A DNA stretch of 64,000 nucleotides, from contig CM035807.1 of assembly GCA_020466095.1 (NCBI GenBank), forward strand, positions 78,888,428-78,952,427, given 5' to 3'. The first letter of the stretch is position 1, and every line of letters begins with the position of its first letter. This DNA is from Chlorops oryzae (lineage: Eukaryota; Arthropoda; Insecta; Diptera; Chloropidae). The position numbers and the translations under genes are program-made. This document shows positions 25,601 through 37,600 of this stretch, piece by piece. The notes under the pieces were generated by a model. It worked only from the letters and a program-made list of their open reading frames with translations. It was not told where the DNA came from and ran no database searches.

Positions 25601-28600
25601 AAAAAATTGTTGTTGTTATAATTTGCGAAATGTCAAAGTTCAACGTGGCTACATTGAGTTGAGAAAAAATATATATATGTATATGTATGAACGTAACATG
25701 AAGCGAAAGAGATAGAAAGCGGGAGAGAGAGAGAGAGAGAAAGCGAGCGAGAGAGAAAAGGCGTTAAGACGAGTAGAAAGAGAAAAGGCAAAGCGGGAAA
25801 ATGTATACACTTCGGTACATAATACCTGTTCGCAAGTGATACACGCTGCTGGGCTGACAGCCAGTGTTTCTGTTGGTATGCCTGTCTGTCCGTTTGTCTG
25901 TCTGTCTGCCTCAGTGTTCTGCTCCATTTATGCAATGCCATTTATGTTTGTATGCGTGTGTAAGCCAAACAAGAAAATATTTCTTTGAAACTTTCAATGT
26001 ATGCGCATTTCAATGTGGGCATATCCATGTCCTTGTGCTTGTGTGCGGCGTTCCTCTGTGTTTGCTCGCCCGTTCGGGGCTATGTGCCCTTTACTTTCGG
26101 TTTGTAACTTCAGTTTTCCATTAATTTTTATACGGACTCACTGTTGAGTAGTAATCCATCCAAATGCCACAAACATTGAAGGCACACATGGAAAATGGGT
26201 TGGCTTGTGGCAAGATTTTTGTATCCTTTTACTGGTCAAGCAGAGGTTCTACATTTGTTTTCGAAAATATGTGACAGTGATAGAAAACTTTCGTACTTAT
26301 AAGGCCCCAGTGTGCTTTGCTGTGCTGTGCTGTGCTGTGCCATGTGAGCAACCATCCGCACTTAAAGTTATCACAGTAAGACCCTCGAGTGGGATTCAAT
26401 GCTGTGGTAATGGCATAGATTACATTGTACGTTAAATCAATCGATCCATGCTCGAGTATTTCCTCGTTCGATAGTTTGCTTGTTCTTTATGTCCATAATA
26501 TGTCTGACCATTGTTGGTCAGAGGTTTTTTTTCTCCACTTTTCAAATTTTCCATTCATCTGATTGGTGCGTGGCCAAACATTGTTAGATAAAAGAAAAAA
26601 AAAACATAATGACTTAAAATCCTTAAAAGGTCCCATTGATATCAATTGAACCTTGTGATGAGGTACTCAGTTAAGAGATGGTCGCTCGTTAAACTATAAT
26701 AAAACGCTTTATTTTGATTTGAGATTATTGTTTTCTCCGCCAAAGTGGGGAAAAAATGATCTAACAAAAGAACGACACACCGGAAATAATAAATGGCCAT
26801 AAAATTGTATTACATTCCGAAGTGCTTTTGAATAATTTTAGATGCGAAATTTAAATGTAAATTCACAAAGGAAATTGTAGCTATCGACTCTCGTAATTCG
26901 ATTCAAAATTTCAATTACAAAAAGGATCAGAGCCTTTTCGGAGAATTTTGCACATTTTCAACAAACAAAGAAACGCTCGGCTTAAATGCCGACCTTGGAA
27001 AATAATCCCATGGGTTTTGGCTGGGAGTTAAAACAAAAGTAAGCGTATTAAGACTGATGGTGTTGTGGGTGCTTAAATCGCAAAGGACTCACTTTTTTTG
27101 TGTGCTTAAAGCTTTAAGGTGAGGATTTTTTTTTTTTTTTTGTAAATATTTGTTGAAGTCTTAGCTTTCATGGGCAAGTTGGCCTTCAGTCTCATCCTCT
27201 TTCATAAACTTCAGGTAATTTTTATGTTTATTTGTATTTTTATTGCTATGCGATAAGAGGACTCAAAAATTATTATTAAGGGAACAGAAAATAATTAAAT
27301 CGAGTCCTAAAATAACACAGCGCATTTTAAAGTCTCAACATAAAATCCATCTTTAAATGTATTTATATTTTAATCCATCTTTTAATAAATTTTAGGACAT
27401 AACGCAATTTAAGATGTGATAACACCCCTGACAGTAGAGAGTGCTGCCATATTTTTCGAAACTGAAGTAAATAGAGATGCATTTTTTTTTAAATGAGATC
27501 AGACTTCTTTTCAACAAACTCCCGACAAGTCACGTTTATACCAGTACAATTTTCTCTTAATTTGTCAGGCAATGCCGGCGAAGTCTCCAAGAAAACAAGC
27601 ACTTCCAAATTAAATTACTCCAAGGGTTACCTGCAGGCACGTGAACCGGGTGGAAAATTTGCCCGGTTCGGTTCGGCGGTTCGAACCATGTTTGAACTTT
27701 TGGATTGGTTCGTCAAACCGGGTTTTCTTCTTCTTTGAACCAGGGTTTCGGTTCGGTTGATTAGTTCGGGAATTTCTCAAACTGAAAAAATTTTTTAACA
27801 CGTGTTGCCACTTCTAACGCAATTTTTTTACCATTTAGGGTTAAACTTTGCACAAAAAAAAGTTAGGTACTCATATTAGAGATGGTATCGAATCGATACT
27901 AATTTCATAAGAATATGCACTTAGATTTTTTTGTATTTTTGGCTTATGGGAGCGACCACTGCGCATGGTTGCAGGCAAAAATGAAACCCTGAACCTTTAT
28001 AAAAAGGGGCTCGGTTTTCGGTTCGGTTCAAGCATTTGTGAAAAATTTCGGCTCGGTTAGTGGTTCGGTTCATCAGCTTTTATCTGCTGCGGTGTTTCGG
28101 TTCAAAACCGGTTCACGTCGCTGGTTACCTGCCATCGTCAATTGAAGGTCGATTGTCGCTCTTGTTCCTAATGAAGGAATAAAATTTTGAATTTTGAATT
28201 TTTGTTGCTACTCATTTTTTCGACTGCTATTTATGGAAGAAGAATTGAAAACTGTCTGGATTAAGGGTACATATATCATATACATATCTATGTATATCGA
28301 CATGAAAATTTTCAGCTTTATCCAAAATACCAAAGCGAATAACCTCGAAGTGAAATCCAAGTGAAAAAAAAGGATGTTTTTTTAGAGCAACAAAAAAAAA
28401 ATAAAATTAAATTATCACGTATCTGCTCCACACAAATCTCATGTCTGAAGGTATCCACCTTGAAATGAATTCACTTCGAACATAAAACAATTAAGTATCA
28501 ACGCCATGAATATTTACCTTCCTCAATCGATTCGTTAGCGTAGACGAGTAAAATTTTCGCGATGACCCACTTAAGCATTGGCTCGCAAACAAATATCGAG

Positions 28601-31600
28601 CGCCAAGGCGTCGGCTTTCGCCCTGCCCATAACAGCTCTTCATCTCCATGCGACGATGCCGACCCTGCCAGCTCTTCAATTTGCATTTCACAAAATCGGA
28701 ATCGAGAATATTCCTGATTCGAACAAACTTCCTAACAATATCAAATAAAATTTATCGATTTTCGCTTATGTAAAACAAAATGCCATTTCGATTGCATACA
28801 AAACAAAAAAAAAAAAAAAAAAAAAAAAAACATGCCCATAAATTGCATACTGATGAGCCCGAAGGGTGCCTTTGGCACTCCGCAATGCCTTCGAGGTGTG
28901 AAATTTGGCGTTAGGAAATTCGATTTCGACACCTCACACGTGAGTGGAAATATGAATTGCTAAATTTTACGTTCGCCAATATCTTTTGCCATTTCAATTA
29001 GCGTGAGAATAATCTGCTGCGGCTCGGAAGAGATACGCGAAAACTTTTCGAAGATTTTCCCCAAACGACGCCGATGCACGATGGAAGCTCCTCTCGCCTT
29101 TTGCTAATGGATTTTTCATGTTAGGCATTAATTCTCTTGGCACTTGATCTCATTTTTTAAGATGAGTTTGTGGCGGTCTACGGTTTTAGATCGTTCCATT
29201 GTCATTCGTTCGAAATTGAATTTGTGAATGAGAACGTGTCAAAGACGTAATTAACGTATAAAGAAATCAGTATATGTATATCCATAGGACTAAAGACCAC
29301 TAGAGACCCTTAATCCGCATGCCGACCGTTAGGCGAAATTCCAACGCGATAGAGAGACAAACCTAATGAACTTTGAAGTAAGGATTTCCGTCGCCAAGTC
29401 TAGCGTTGAATTATGTAACACAGAATTTCATTTCTTTCTCTTCATCTGGCATCTTATATTGCTGTGAGCCTTGAACATTATCAGTCGAATAAAACATACA
29501 CATGTAACTACATGTAGAAAACCAAAGAAATAAAACTCAAATAACAGAGTAAAATCGTCCATTAAGCGGAAATTGAAATTGGGGGAAAAAAATAATAATA
29601 ATAAAAGAGAACAGATTCCTCAATTGATATGTAAGCAAAACTATCTCCATTGCATACGAAAGCTGTAAATAAAATTAATGCGATTTGCAAACAAAGCAAC
29701 ATTTTTTTGCTGTCCTTTTTCGTAAGAATCAGAAAATGGAAGTGCAAAACATCGCCGGAAAAACTACCACAACAAGGTTCAAATGTTTGAATAGCGCAAA
29801 GAGTAATTTGTAAATGCCAGTAGGAAAAATGTTTAAGTATCCGCACTACCGCAATCGCTTCGTTCATGGTTCAAAATACTGTAGCTTATGGTGGCATAGA
29901 GGGAAGCATACTTTCAGGCATTAGATTAACATTATAAATGTGATTTGAAGTGTTGGTACTTAACATCATGATGTCTCAATTTTAGTGAGCTTGAATATTT
30001 CTTTCCGTCAAGCTCTTTCTATTCCACTTTTTCTTCTCTGTTTGTTTCTATATTTTATTTTCGTTTACATAGGTACTCAATGTGATTCCTTCATTCCATT
30101 TGCAGGCATTGCTGACTGCACAGAAGAAATGATTCGCGACACCGGTTTTCTTTTTCCTCCATATTTTCCTATACAGCATTTTCTACGAATAATTCCCATT
30201 TTGCTGAATTACTTACGCCAATGTAAATACAGTTGCCATGGCTTATTGAAGAGTGTTTTTTTTATATATATAGTGACCTAATTTTGCTCGACTTTTAAAT
30301 TTAATCATTTTTGTCAAATTTTGTATACATCAGTGATTCTCATTTTGACTTCAATGGATCAATTTTTTTAATAAAAAGGCGGTCATATGGTTTTACTTCC
30401 AACGGATCCAAAAATCGTATAGCAAGAAGGGGGGGGGGAAATTGCACCCTGAAGATGTTTAAATTATGCAAAAAACAATAGTGGTATCAGCCAGTCGACA
30501 AAATTTTCATTTTGCATATATACGGTTTCACCCAATGTCAAAAAGGGGGTATAGGGGGGTTAACGGACCAAAAATCGTATGCAGGGGGGTCGCAAATGCA
30601 CCCTGAGGAGTTACATGCAAAAACATATTTTGGTTTTTTTCACTGGCGCTCCTCACTTACAGGCCGTAAATTCAAAATCACATATGATATGAAAAGCTTG
30701 GCGGTTTTCCGTTAACACTGCATACTACGGTTTTAAATAATTCAACTTCGTTTTCTCTGGTACTACCATCTAAGCCTAAAATAGTGTAATTTTGGCTTTT
30801 AAAGTGATTTAATTCAAAAGAAATACGATCGGGCCTCTTTTTTTTTCTTTTCGAAAACTTTCAGTTTTTCTCTTCAATTTGATACCATGGTTGCTAAAAA
30901 AAAGTTTCACAATCAATGCAAAACTAAGGTTTGAAAATAATTATTTTGTTATTTTGACTCCCAGAAATGTTATTTTAATAAAATTTATTGAGCACACTTT
31001 TAGGCAGCATGATAAAAAGAAATATCTAAGAAATTTAAAAATTTCTGAATAGTGTTTTAGTTTTACATATCCGCCTAAAAGTATGCTCACCAATTTAGTC
31101 GAATTATTTCTGCTCCTCTAGCTCCTTACGAGTGCAAGATGGACCCCCCTTCACATACAATTTTTTGCTTGTATGGGTTCCCCCTATCACCTCCTTTTTT
31201 TTGATCCATTGAGTATGGAACAACCTGTATATATTTTTTTTTCTTTGTACTGAGCATAGTTTCCTGTTAGAGTACCCACTTTGGAGTTGATGTTCTCATT
31301 GAAAAATATTGTTAGTCAATATCGGGAGAAGTATGTATTTTTTAAATATTCGTTTTCATATAATCCAAAAATTTTTCAGAAGTCTCATCTGTGCAAAGTA
31401 TCTCTGGGATATAGAATGAACAATTGAATAAAAAAAAAGTAGGTACATCATGAATATGAAAACAATTGATTTATGTATGTATTGAAAACGCTTGTCCGTT
31501 GCTCTGTTTTTCATTAATTGTTGAACTAATTCCGTTCGCACAATATTTATGGCTTGCTGGGGATTTTCTTTTTTTTTTTTGTATTCTAATAACGAAATTT

Positions 31601-34600
31601 ATTTCCTCCAATTGAGATTTGATGAATGAACTTGCTTGAACGAATGTAAACTAGTTTGAATTCTTCTTTCGTTAGGCTTTCAATATATCTGCATGTAAAA
31701 ATGCGTAATATATCAATTATTACGAAAAAAAAAATTTAAAAAAAGAATGCATGAATATGGTGCATTCATTCGGATTAAAAACTGAATCGATTCGTTTCGA
31801 TTAAAAAATGTCAAAAGAAAAATAAAAGGCATAAACGCTTCGTTGAAGGAAAAAAACAATTATCTCAATCGAATTGATTACAATTTCAGTGGCTTTTTCC
31901 CCAGAGTTCATGCTTCGAAGTCATTTCAAAAAATGATTTTGAAGGGATAGTCCTTTTCCATACTCTAAGACAAGAACAAACAAGTAAGGTTTTTATAGTC
32001 AGGCGAGCCTGACAATAGAATACCCGACACTGATACACAAGTTCAAATATTTTTTAATATCAAGAGGTGTTTCAGGCCATGAGGGGCCCCATATACCGAC
32101 TTTTGTTTAATTTCTTTATGAAAACCGCCCTTTTGCCACGCCCAATTTTCAAATTCTTTTAAATTCTAATCGGAGGCTTAAATATACGCTCAAAGTCTAA
32201 GTTTCATTGAAATATTTCGAAAAAGTCAGATTTTGGGGCAGTTTTGAGACCCTAGTACTGGAGGTACCCTTAATAATGGACCTATCAAAGAAATTTTTGG
32301 AGAGGATGTTTATGGCCACAAAGGAAGCATAAGTGCCAATTTTCGTTCAAGTCCCATTTGAATTTCGGGTGTAGGAGGCAATTTTCGAAAAACGTCCTTC
32401 GGTCACGCCCACTTTTTTTAATTTTTTGAATTCATATTACTTGCCTTTAAATATGTTCAAATACTAAATTTCATCAAAATATCTTGAAAAACTCTGGTTT
32501 TAGAGCAGTTTTTATGATTTTCGTAACAAACCCTAGTACTGGAGGTACCCCTAAAAATGGTCCGATCGGGTCCATTCTCGAACTTGTTCTTACTCATGTC
32601 CCCGTGAGCACGCATACCAAATTTCGTCAATATAGCTCAACTCCTTCGATAAGAAAACTGTATACAAACAGACAGACAGACGGACATGTCTAAATCAATC
32701 TCCTGGTGACGCTGATCATTTCTATATACATATTTTGTATGGTCTAGCTCGACTGGTTCTGGGTATTACACACAACAACACAAACGCAATATACCCTCGA
32801 CACAGAGTGTGTCGGGTATAATTATTTAATACATTAAATCTGGAGTGTAAGCCGCGGATAACGTTGTAAGTGAAAATTTTCACATTTTTGCAAATTTGCC
32901 ATTCAAGTCAGTACTAACAAAGTCATTTCACTTCTATATGGTTCTGAATTGTTGAGAAGTGTCTAAGAGTTGACCAAATAAAAACACTTTTTTGATAGCT
33001 TAAAGGCCTAGAGTATTATTGACAGTGAAAGTCCGAAAAATTGGTTCAAAAAATTTGTCGCTTTCAACGCTTTTCGCGGCTCCGCTTTAATTGTTGAATA
33101 AAATTAAATAAATAAGTTGAGTTATTTTCAGTGGAAGCTAGCTCAAAGTTAAGCCACGCAGCTCTTAGGCCCATATCAAACTTATTGATAAAGTAAAACT
33201 GACATGTGGAATAAAAGAATAGTTATATGGGAAAAACTTTCTTGAATGACATGAAGATTTCGACACTTAATAAAAAGATTTTTTTTCTCCAGGTTTTAAG
33301 TGATTTTCTAGAAAAGCAAAGAATGAAAAAACATACAAGAAAATGGGGAGGGAATATTCTGAATTTTATAACCCTTTTAAGGCCTTTTGTAACTACATGC
33401 CGTGATATTGTAAAAAGCGATAAAATGAAGTTAAAATATTTCATTCACTTATGGGAAATTCCATGAATATGGTACCACCCGTGTCACTTCACTTTTAAGG
33501 TTTTAGCTCAAAATAATTTACAAAAAAGAACGTGCTCCGCAAGGGTTTAAAATTTTGAAAAAGTTTTACAATAGCTAAGCACTGAAATTACGCAATTTGT
33601 GCTCAGAATGGCTGTCACTAGTCTCACGGGTGGGACCGTTTCTCGTGGAATGTCCCTAATTACTTGTAATAACGAAACGAACATTCGTACCCATATTCTA
33701 ACCATGTCAAATACAACGAGCTCAATTACTTATGTTCAATAATACACTGAAAAAATTTTGCATCGTTGTTTCTACGATAGGAAGACGTAGAAAAATATAA
33801 TAGAATCTACGTAAAATACAATAAGTTTTACTGTAAATATAATAGTTTCTACTTAGGAAGAACTATGTCCATCATAGATTTTACGATTTAAATATCATAG
33901 AATCTACGATGGAAATGTCATAGAATCTACGTAAAATACAATAAGTTCTACTGTCAATCTAATAGTTTCTACTGTTTCCCACTTGTATTGATATAATAAA
34001 ACTCGCAAGCTCAAATCATATTACGCGATAGCGTAGTTGAAGTGTGCTAGACTTGTAATCTGGAAGGCCCGAGTTCGAACCCTGTCAAATAGAAAAGAAT
34101 TTGTGGAAAAATTAAGAATAAAACAGGCAAGTAAAATTCAAGGCAAATATTACGGGGAAACAGAAAGTAAGTTGCCAACCAAATAAATAGAGTTGCTTCC
34201 ATTGCGCCTTCCAAAACGTCACGCACAAGCTTTTTCAAGAATTCCTATAGAATCTTTTTTTAAATTTTTAAAGCATAAAAATTTTGGTAAAATCTTTAAT
34301 TTCTCAGTTTTTTAAATAATGTAAATGTTAAATTATCTACTTTTCAAAAAAAAAAAAAAAAAACCAAAAAAAATACGCTCGCTGGAGCAGGGATCGAACC
34401 CGCCGACAAGGTAGGTAGGTAGGTTGAAGTGGCTGCCACTTAGGCCGTTAGTCGGCCCATTGTGATACCAAGGAGGTTTTCTTGTGTTTGTGTGAGTGTA
34501 TGTCTTTTTATGTAGTGTGCCCCTAACATCCCAGTAGTCGAAAGTGCGCCGCCGACATAAAGGACGAACCATTACGCCGATCTATGATGGCTAGCGATTT

Positions 34601-37600
34601 CACTAGTGAAAGAAAGATAGAAGAATAGGCAGGCTATATACTCATTTGAAATGAATTCTGAGAAACCTTATTCACACTGTTGGTGAGTACTATTTCTACT
34701 CTCTCATGACTCACTTGATCTCTCTTAAGTGATGCCAAGAGGTAGAAAATATAAAAATATTTTCAATGTTGTCAGCAAAACAAATACGGGGAAATCTAAA
34801 CAAAACGCATGTCCTTATTCGCTAGCGAAAAGGCTCGCCAACGAAGGCGTATAAACGGACGACCCGCCCATGGCAATGACATCACAATGTTAAATGGGAC
34901 AGCGTTTTGGATAGCCGATGGACGCGTCCATGCCACCATGGACTGGTGAAAAACACCAGTGTTTGGGTGGCTCAGTTGACTACTGGGATGCGATTTTTGA
35001 AAAAACCAGTGCTAAGCTTGGAACATTACACTCCGTTTCGCCTGTGCCGGGAATCGAACCTCGGACCCCCTGGAATCAAGAGCATAGCACGCATCCCCCA
35101 CGCTATCCCAGAGCCACTAACCCGCCGACAAGAATTCATATCAAAATTAAGAAGTTATCGAAATGTACTTCAAGATTTGAAACCGTAGTTCCTATGATTT
35201 GGTATCGTAGTTCCTATGAAATAACATCATAGTTTCTAAGATGGAATATGATAGCTCCCACGATGGAATATCGTTAAATCCACGTTATATATCGTTGAAA
35301 TCAATGACATTCCTCATCGTAGAAACTACTGCAAAGCTGTTGTAGAATCTATGATATCTTGCAATTGGACCTATATCAATTGCGGATATAATAGATTCTA
35401 CGTCGGATATCATAGATTCTACGACGGAATTTTTTGAGTGTAGAAGAATTCGCTTGGACTTTCAAAAAGAAAAATATCTAATTCAATGCACTCAATCCAC
35501 AGCTGTATGTAATTTCCTGAAAGAGAAATTGCATAAAAACCAAACTCGCTTAAAAAGCAATATTATCTCTGAAAGACCGATTCATAAACGCGCTTAGACG
35601 GCTTACACGGAGAAGCAATAATTCCAAAAGAAAACGAAATATTGGAAATGAAAATCGATTGAAAGTACGTCTTATGCTTGTCCGTACGTTCGCCGTTTCC
35701 GTTTCCGCTTTCGCAATTCTTGTTCCTTGCGATGACAAAAGCGAGCAGCGCCCACAGTCGTCGTTGTCGTCGTGGCATCGAGATTGCAAAATTACAAAAA
35801 TGATTGCAAAATAACTCGATTACCATTGCGTACACACGCTCAAACATACCCGTATGAGAGCATATAGACTAGTCCTTCCCGCACTTGGACGGGTTGGATA
35901 TCATCCGTACGAAGTGCGCTAAATTTTGAAAATAATATTTCTATAGATTCAGTCACCCGCGTCGCATTTTCCTGTATTAAATGCATTCGATTAAATTTAT
36001 GCAGATTTTTTAAGGTTGTCTTTATGTTTTACTCTTATCGCGGCTGGAAATTTTAACTAGATATTGCAATTGAAAGATTTGACTAGTTTATATCTTGGGC
36101 CTGCCCAGCAAAGTCTACCCAGGCGCTGCCTAGTTTGATTATGCTTTGGTTCGAGTTGTCCTAGCTAGTAATTTCTGTCTAGTAAGTGGATACAACAATC
36201 AATAGCAGTATCGATAATATCAGAATAGTTTTCAAACTTAGGTCTGAATAACATCGTATGCGTAATTTTGAAAGACTATCGATAGTTTATAGATTCATGC
36301 CGCCACAAGTTACAGCTTCTATTTGATTATCTGTCATGTCTTATAAATTTCATACGAAAATATCATATCTATTGATAATAATCAATTACTAAAATATCGA
36401 TAGCTGAACATCATCGGTTATTTGAAAACTATCGATTTTGAAACCTATGACATCTCGAAACCTATCTGATTATCATTTAACTATCGATAGCTCCCCAGAT
36501 CTTTCGAGCAATTCAGCTAAAATTTTATTCTATTATAAATAATGTTGGTGAAAATGATGCTGGTGATTATGATTATGGTGAAAATTGGTCGATGATGAAC
36601 TGGTGATGCTAACTGATGATGAACTGATGATGGTAGATGATATGGTGAGTTGATTGATGTGTAAATGATTGTTTTTGAATAGTGTTGGTGATGATGTGTG
36701 ATATGGTGATGATGGTGATGATTGGTGATGATGGTGATGGATGGTGATGATGATGATAATGATGTTGGATGATGTTTTGATGGTATGATGTGATGTTGTG
36801 ATGATGGTGATTATGTTTGTGTTGATGGTGATGATGATGGTGATGATGGTGATATGGTTGATGATGGTGATATGGTGATGATGGTGATGATGTGATGATG
36901 TGATGATGATGGTATGATGATGATGATGTTGATGATGTTTTTTATGTTGATGATGATGGTGATGATGATGATGATGTTGATGATGTTTTTGATGGTCATG
37001 ATGATGGTGATTATGATGGTGATGATGATAGTGATGATGATGGTGATGATGATGGTGATGATGGTGATGATTGTGATGATGGTGATGATGGTGATGATGG
37101 TGATGATGATGATGATGATGTTGATGATGTTTTTGATGGTGATGATGATGGTGATGACGATGGTGATGGTGATGATGATGGTGATGATAATGGTGATGAT
37201 GATGGTGATGGTGATGATGACGGTGATGATGACGGTCATGGTGATGATGATTATGACTTACGCGCGTTCTTGCTTCTTCACGTCTCGAAAAATCTTCAGA
37301 ATTTCTGCGAGTCTTAAGTGTCCCATTTTACAAATCAAATGAAAATTATAGGCTTCATTCTAAAAAATTTTTTCTATGCACTGATGCCAGAACGAGGGGT
37401 TTTTTCCGTTTTGAGCGATTTTTTCGATTTTACCTTTACCCAACAATCAGTTCAAATGTGTACAAGGGAATTTTTTACTGACCACTTTCCCAAACAAAAC
37501 AGAAATGAAGGGATTTTTTCCAATATTCAAGGGAAAAAGTCCCAAAATACTGCCTAGCATCAGTGCTGGTTAGAAAGTATGGAGAATTGAGTAAGAAAGG

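Larger units (their letters stand above)
33745..35440. mobile_element. TA-flanked element with TCTACG subterminal repeats, host of nested insertions
   Basis: TA at 33743-33744 and 35441-35442. The ends are CACTGAAAAAATTTTGCATC and, complemented, CACTCAAAAAATTCCGTC. Both subterminal regions (33770-33975 and 35170-35430) are packed with variants of ATAGAATCTACG and TAGTTTCTACG. The middle holds tRNA-like sequence at 34025-34086, a second B box on the minus strand at 34385-34400, and a SINE that is itself interrupted. Confidence 0.7.

Noticed and set aside
26503..26520. Hairpin CTGACCATTGTTGGTCAG as a terminator or structured RNA
   Set aside because: Short, isolated, and not near a gene end; chance occurrence is plausible in this much intron.
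29562..29867. Minus-strand 101-codon frame with a hydrophobic stretch
   Set aside because: Low-complexity Tyr/Phe end, no homology, no transcript signals.
36811..37342. Long open frames on both strands (about 142 codons each)
   Set aside because: They are translations of the (GAT)n microsatellite (Met/Val or Thr/Ile runs) with no domain.
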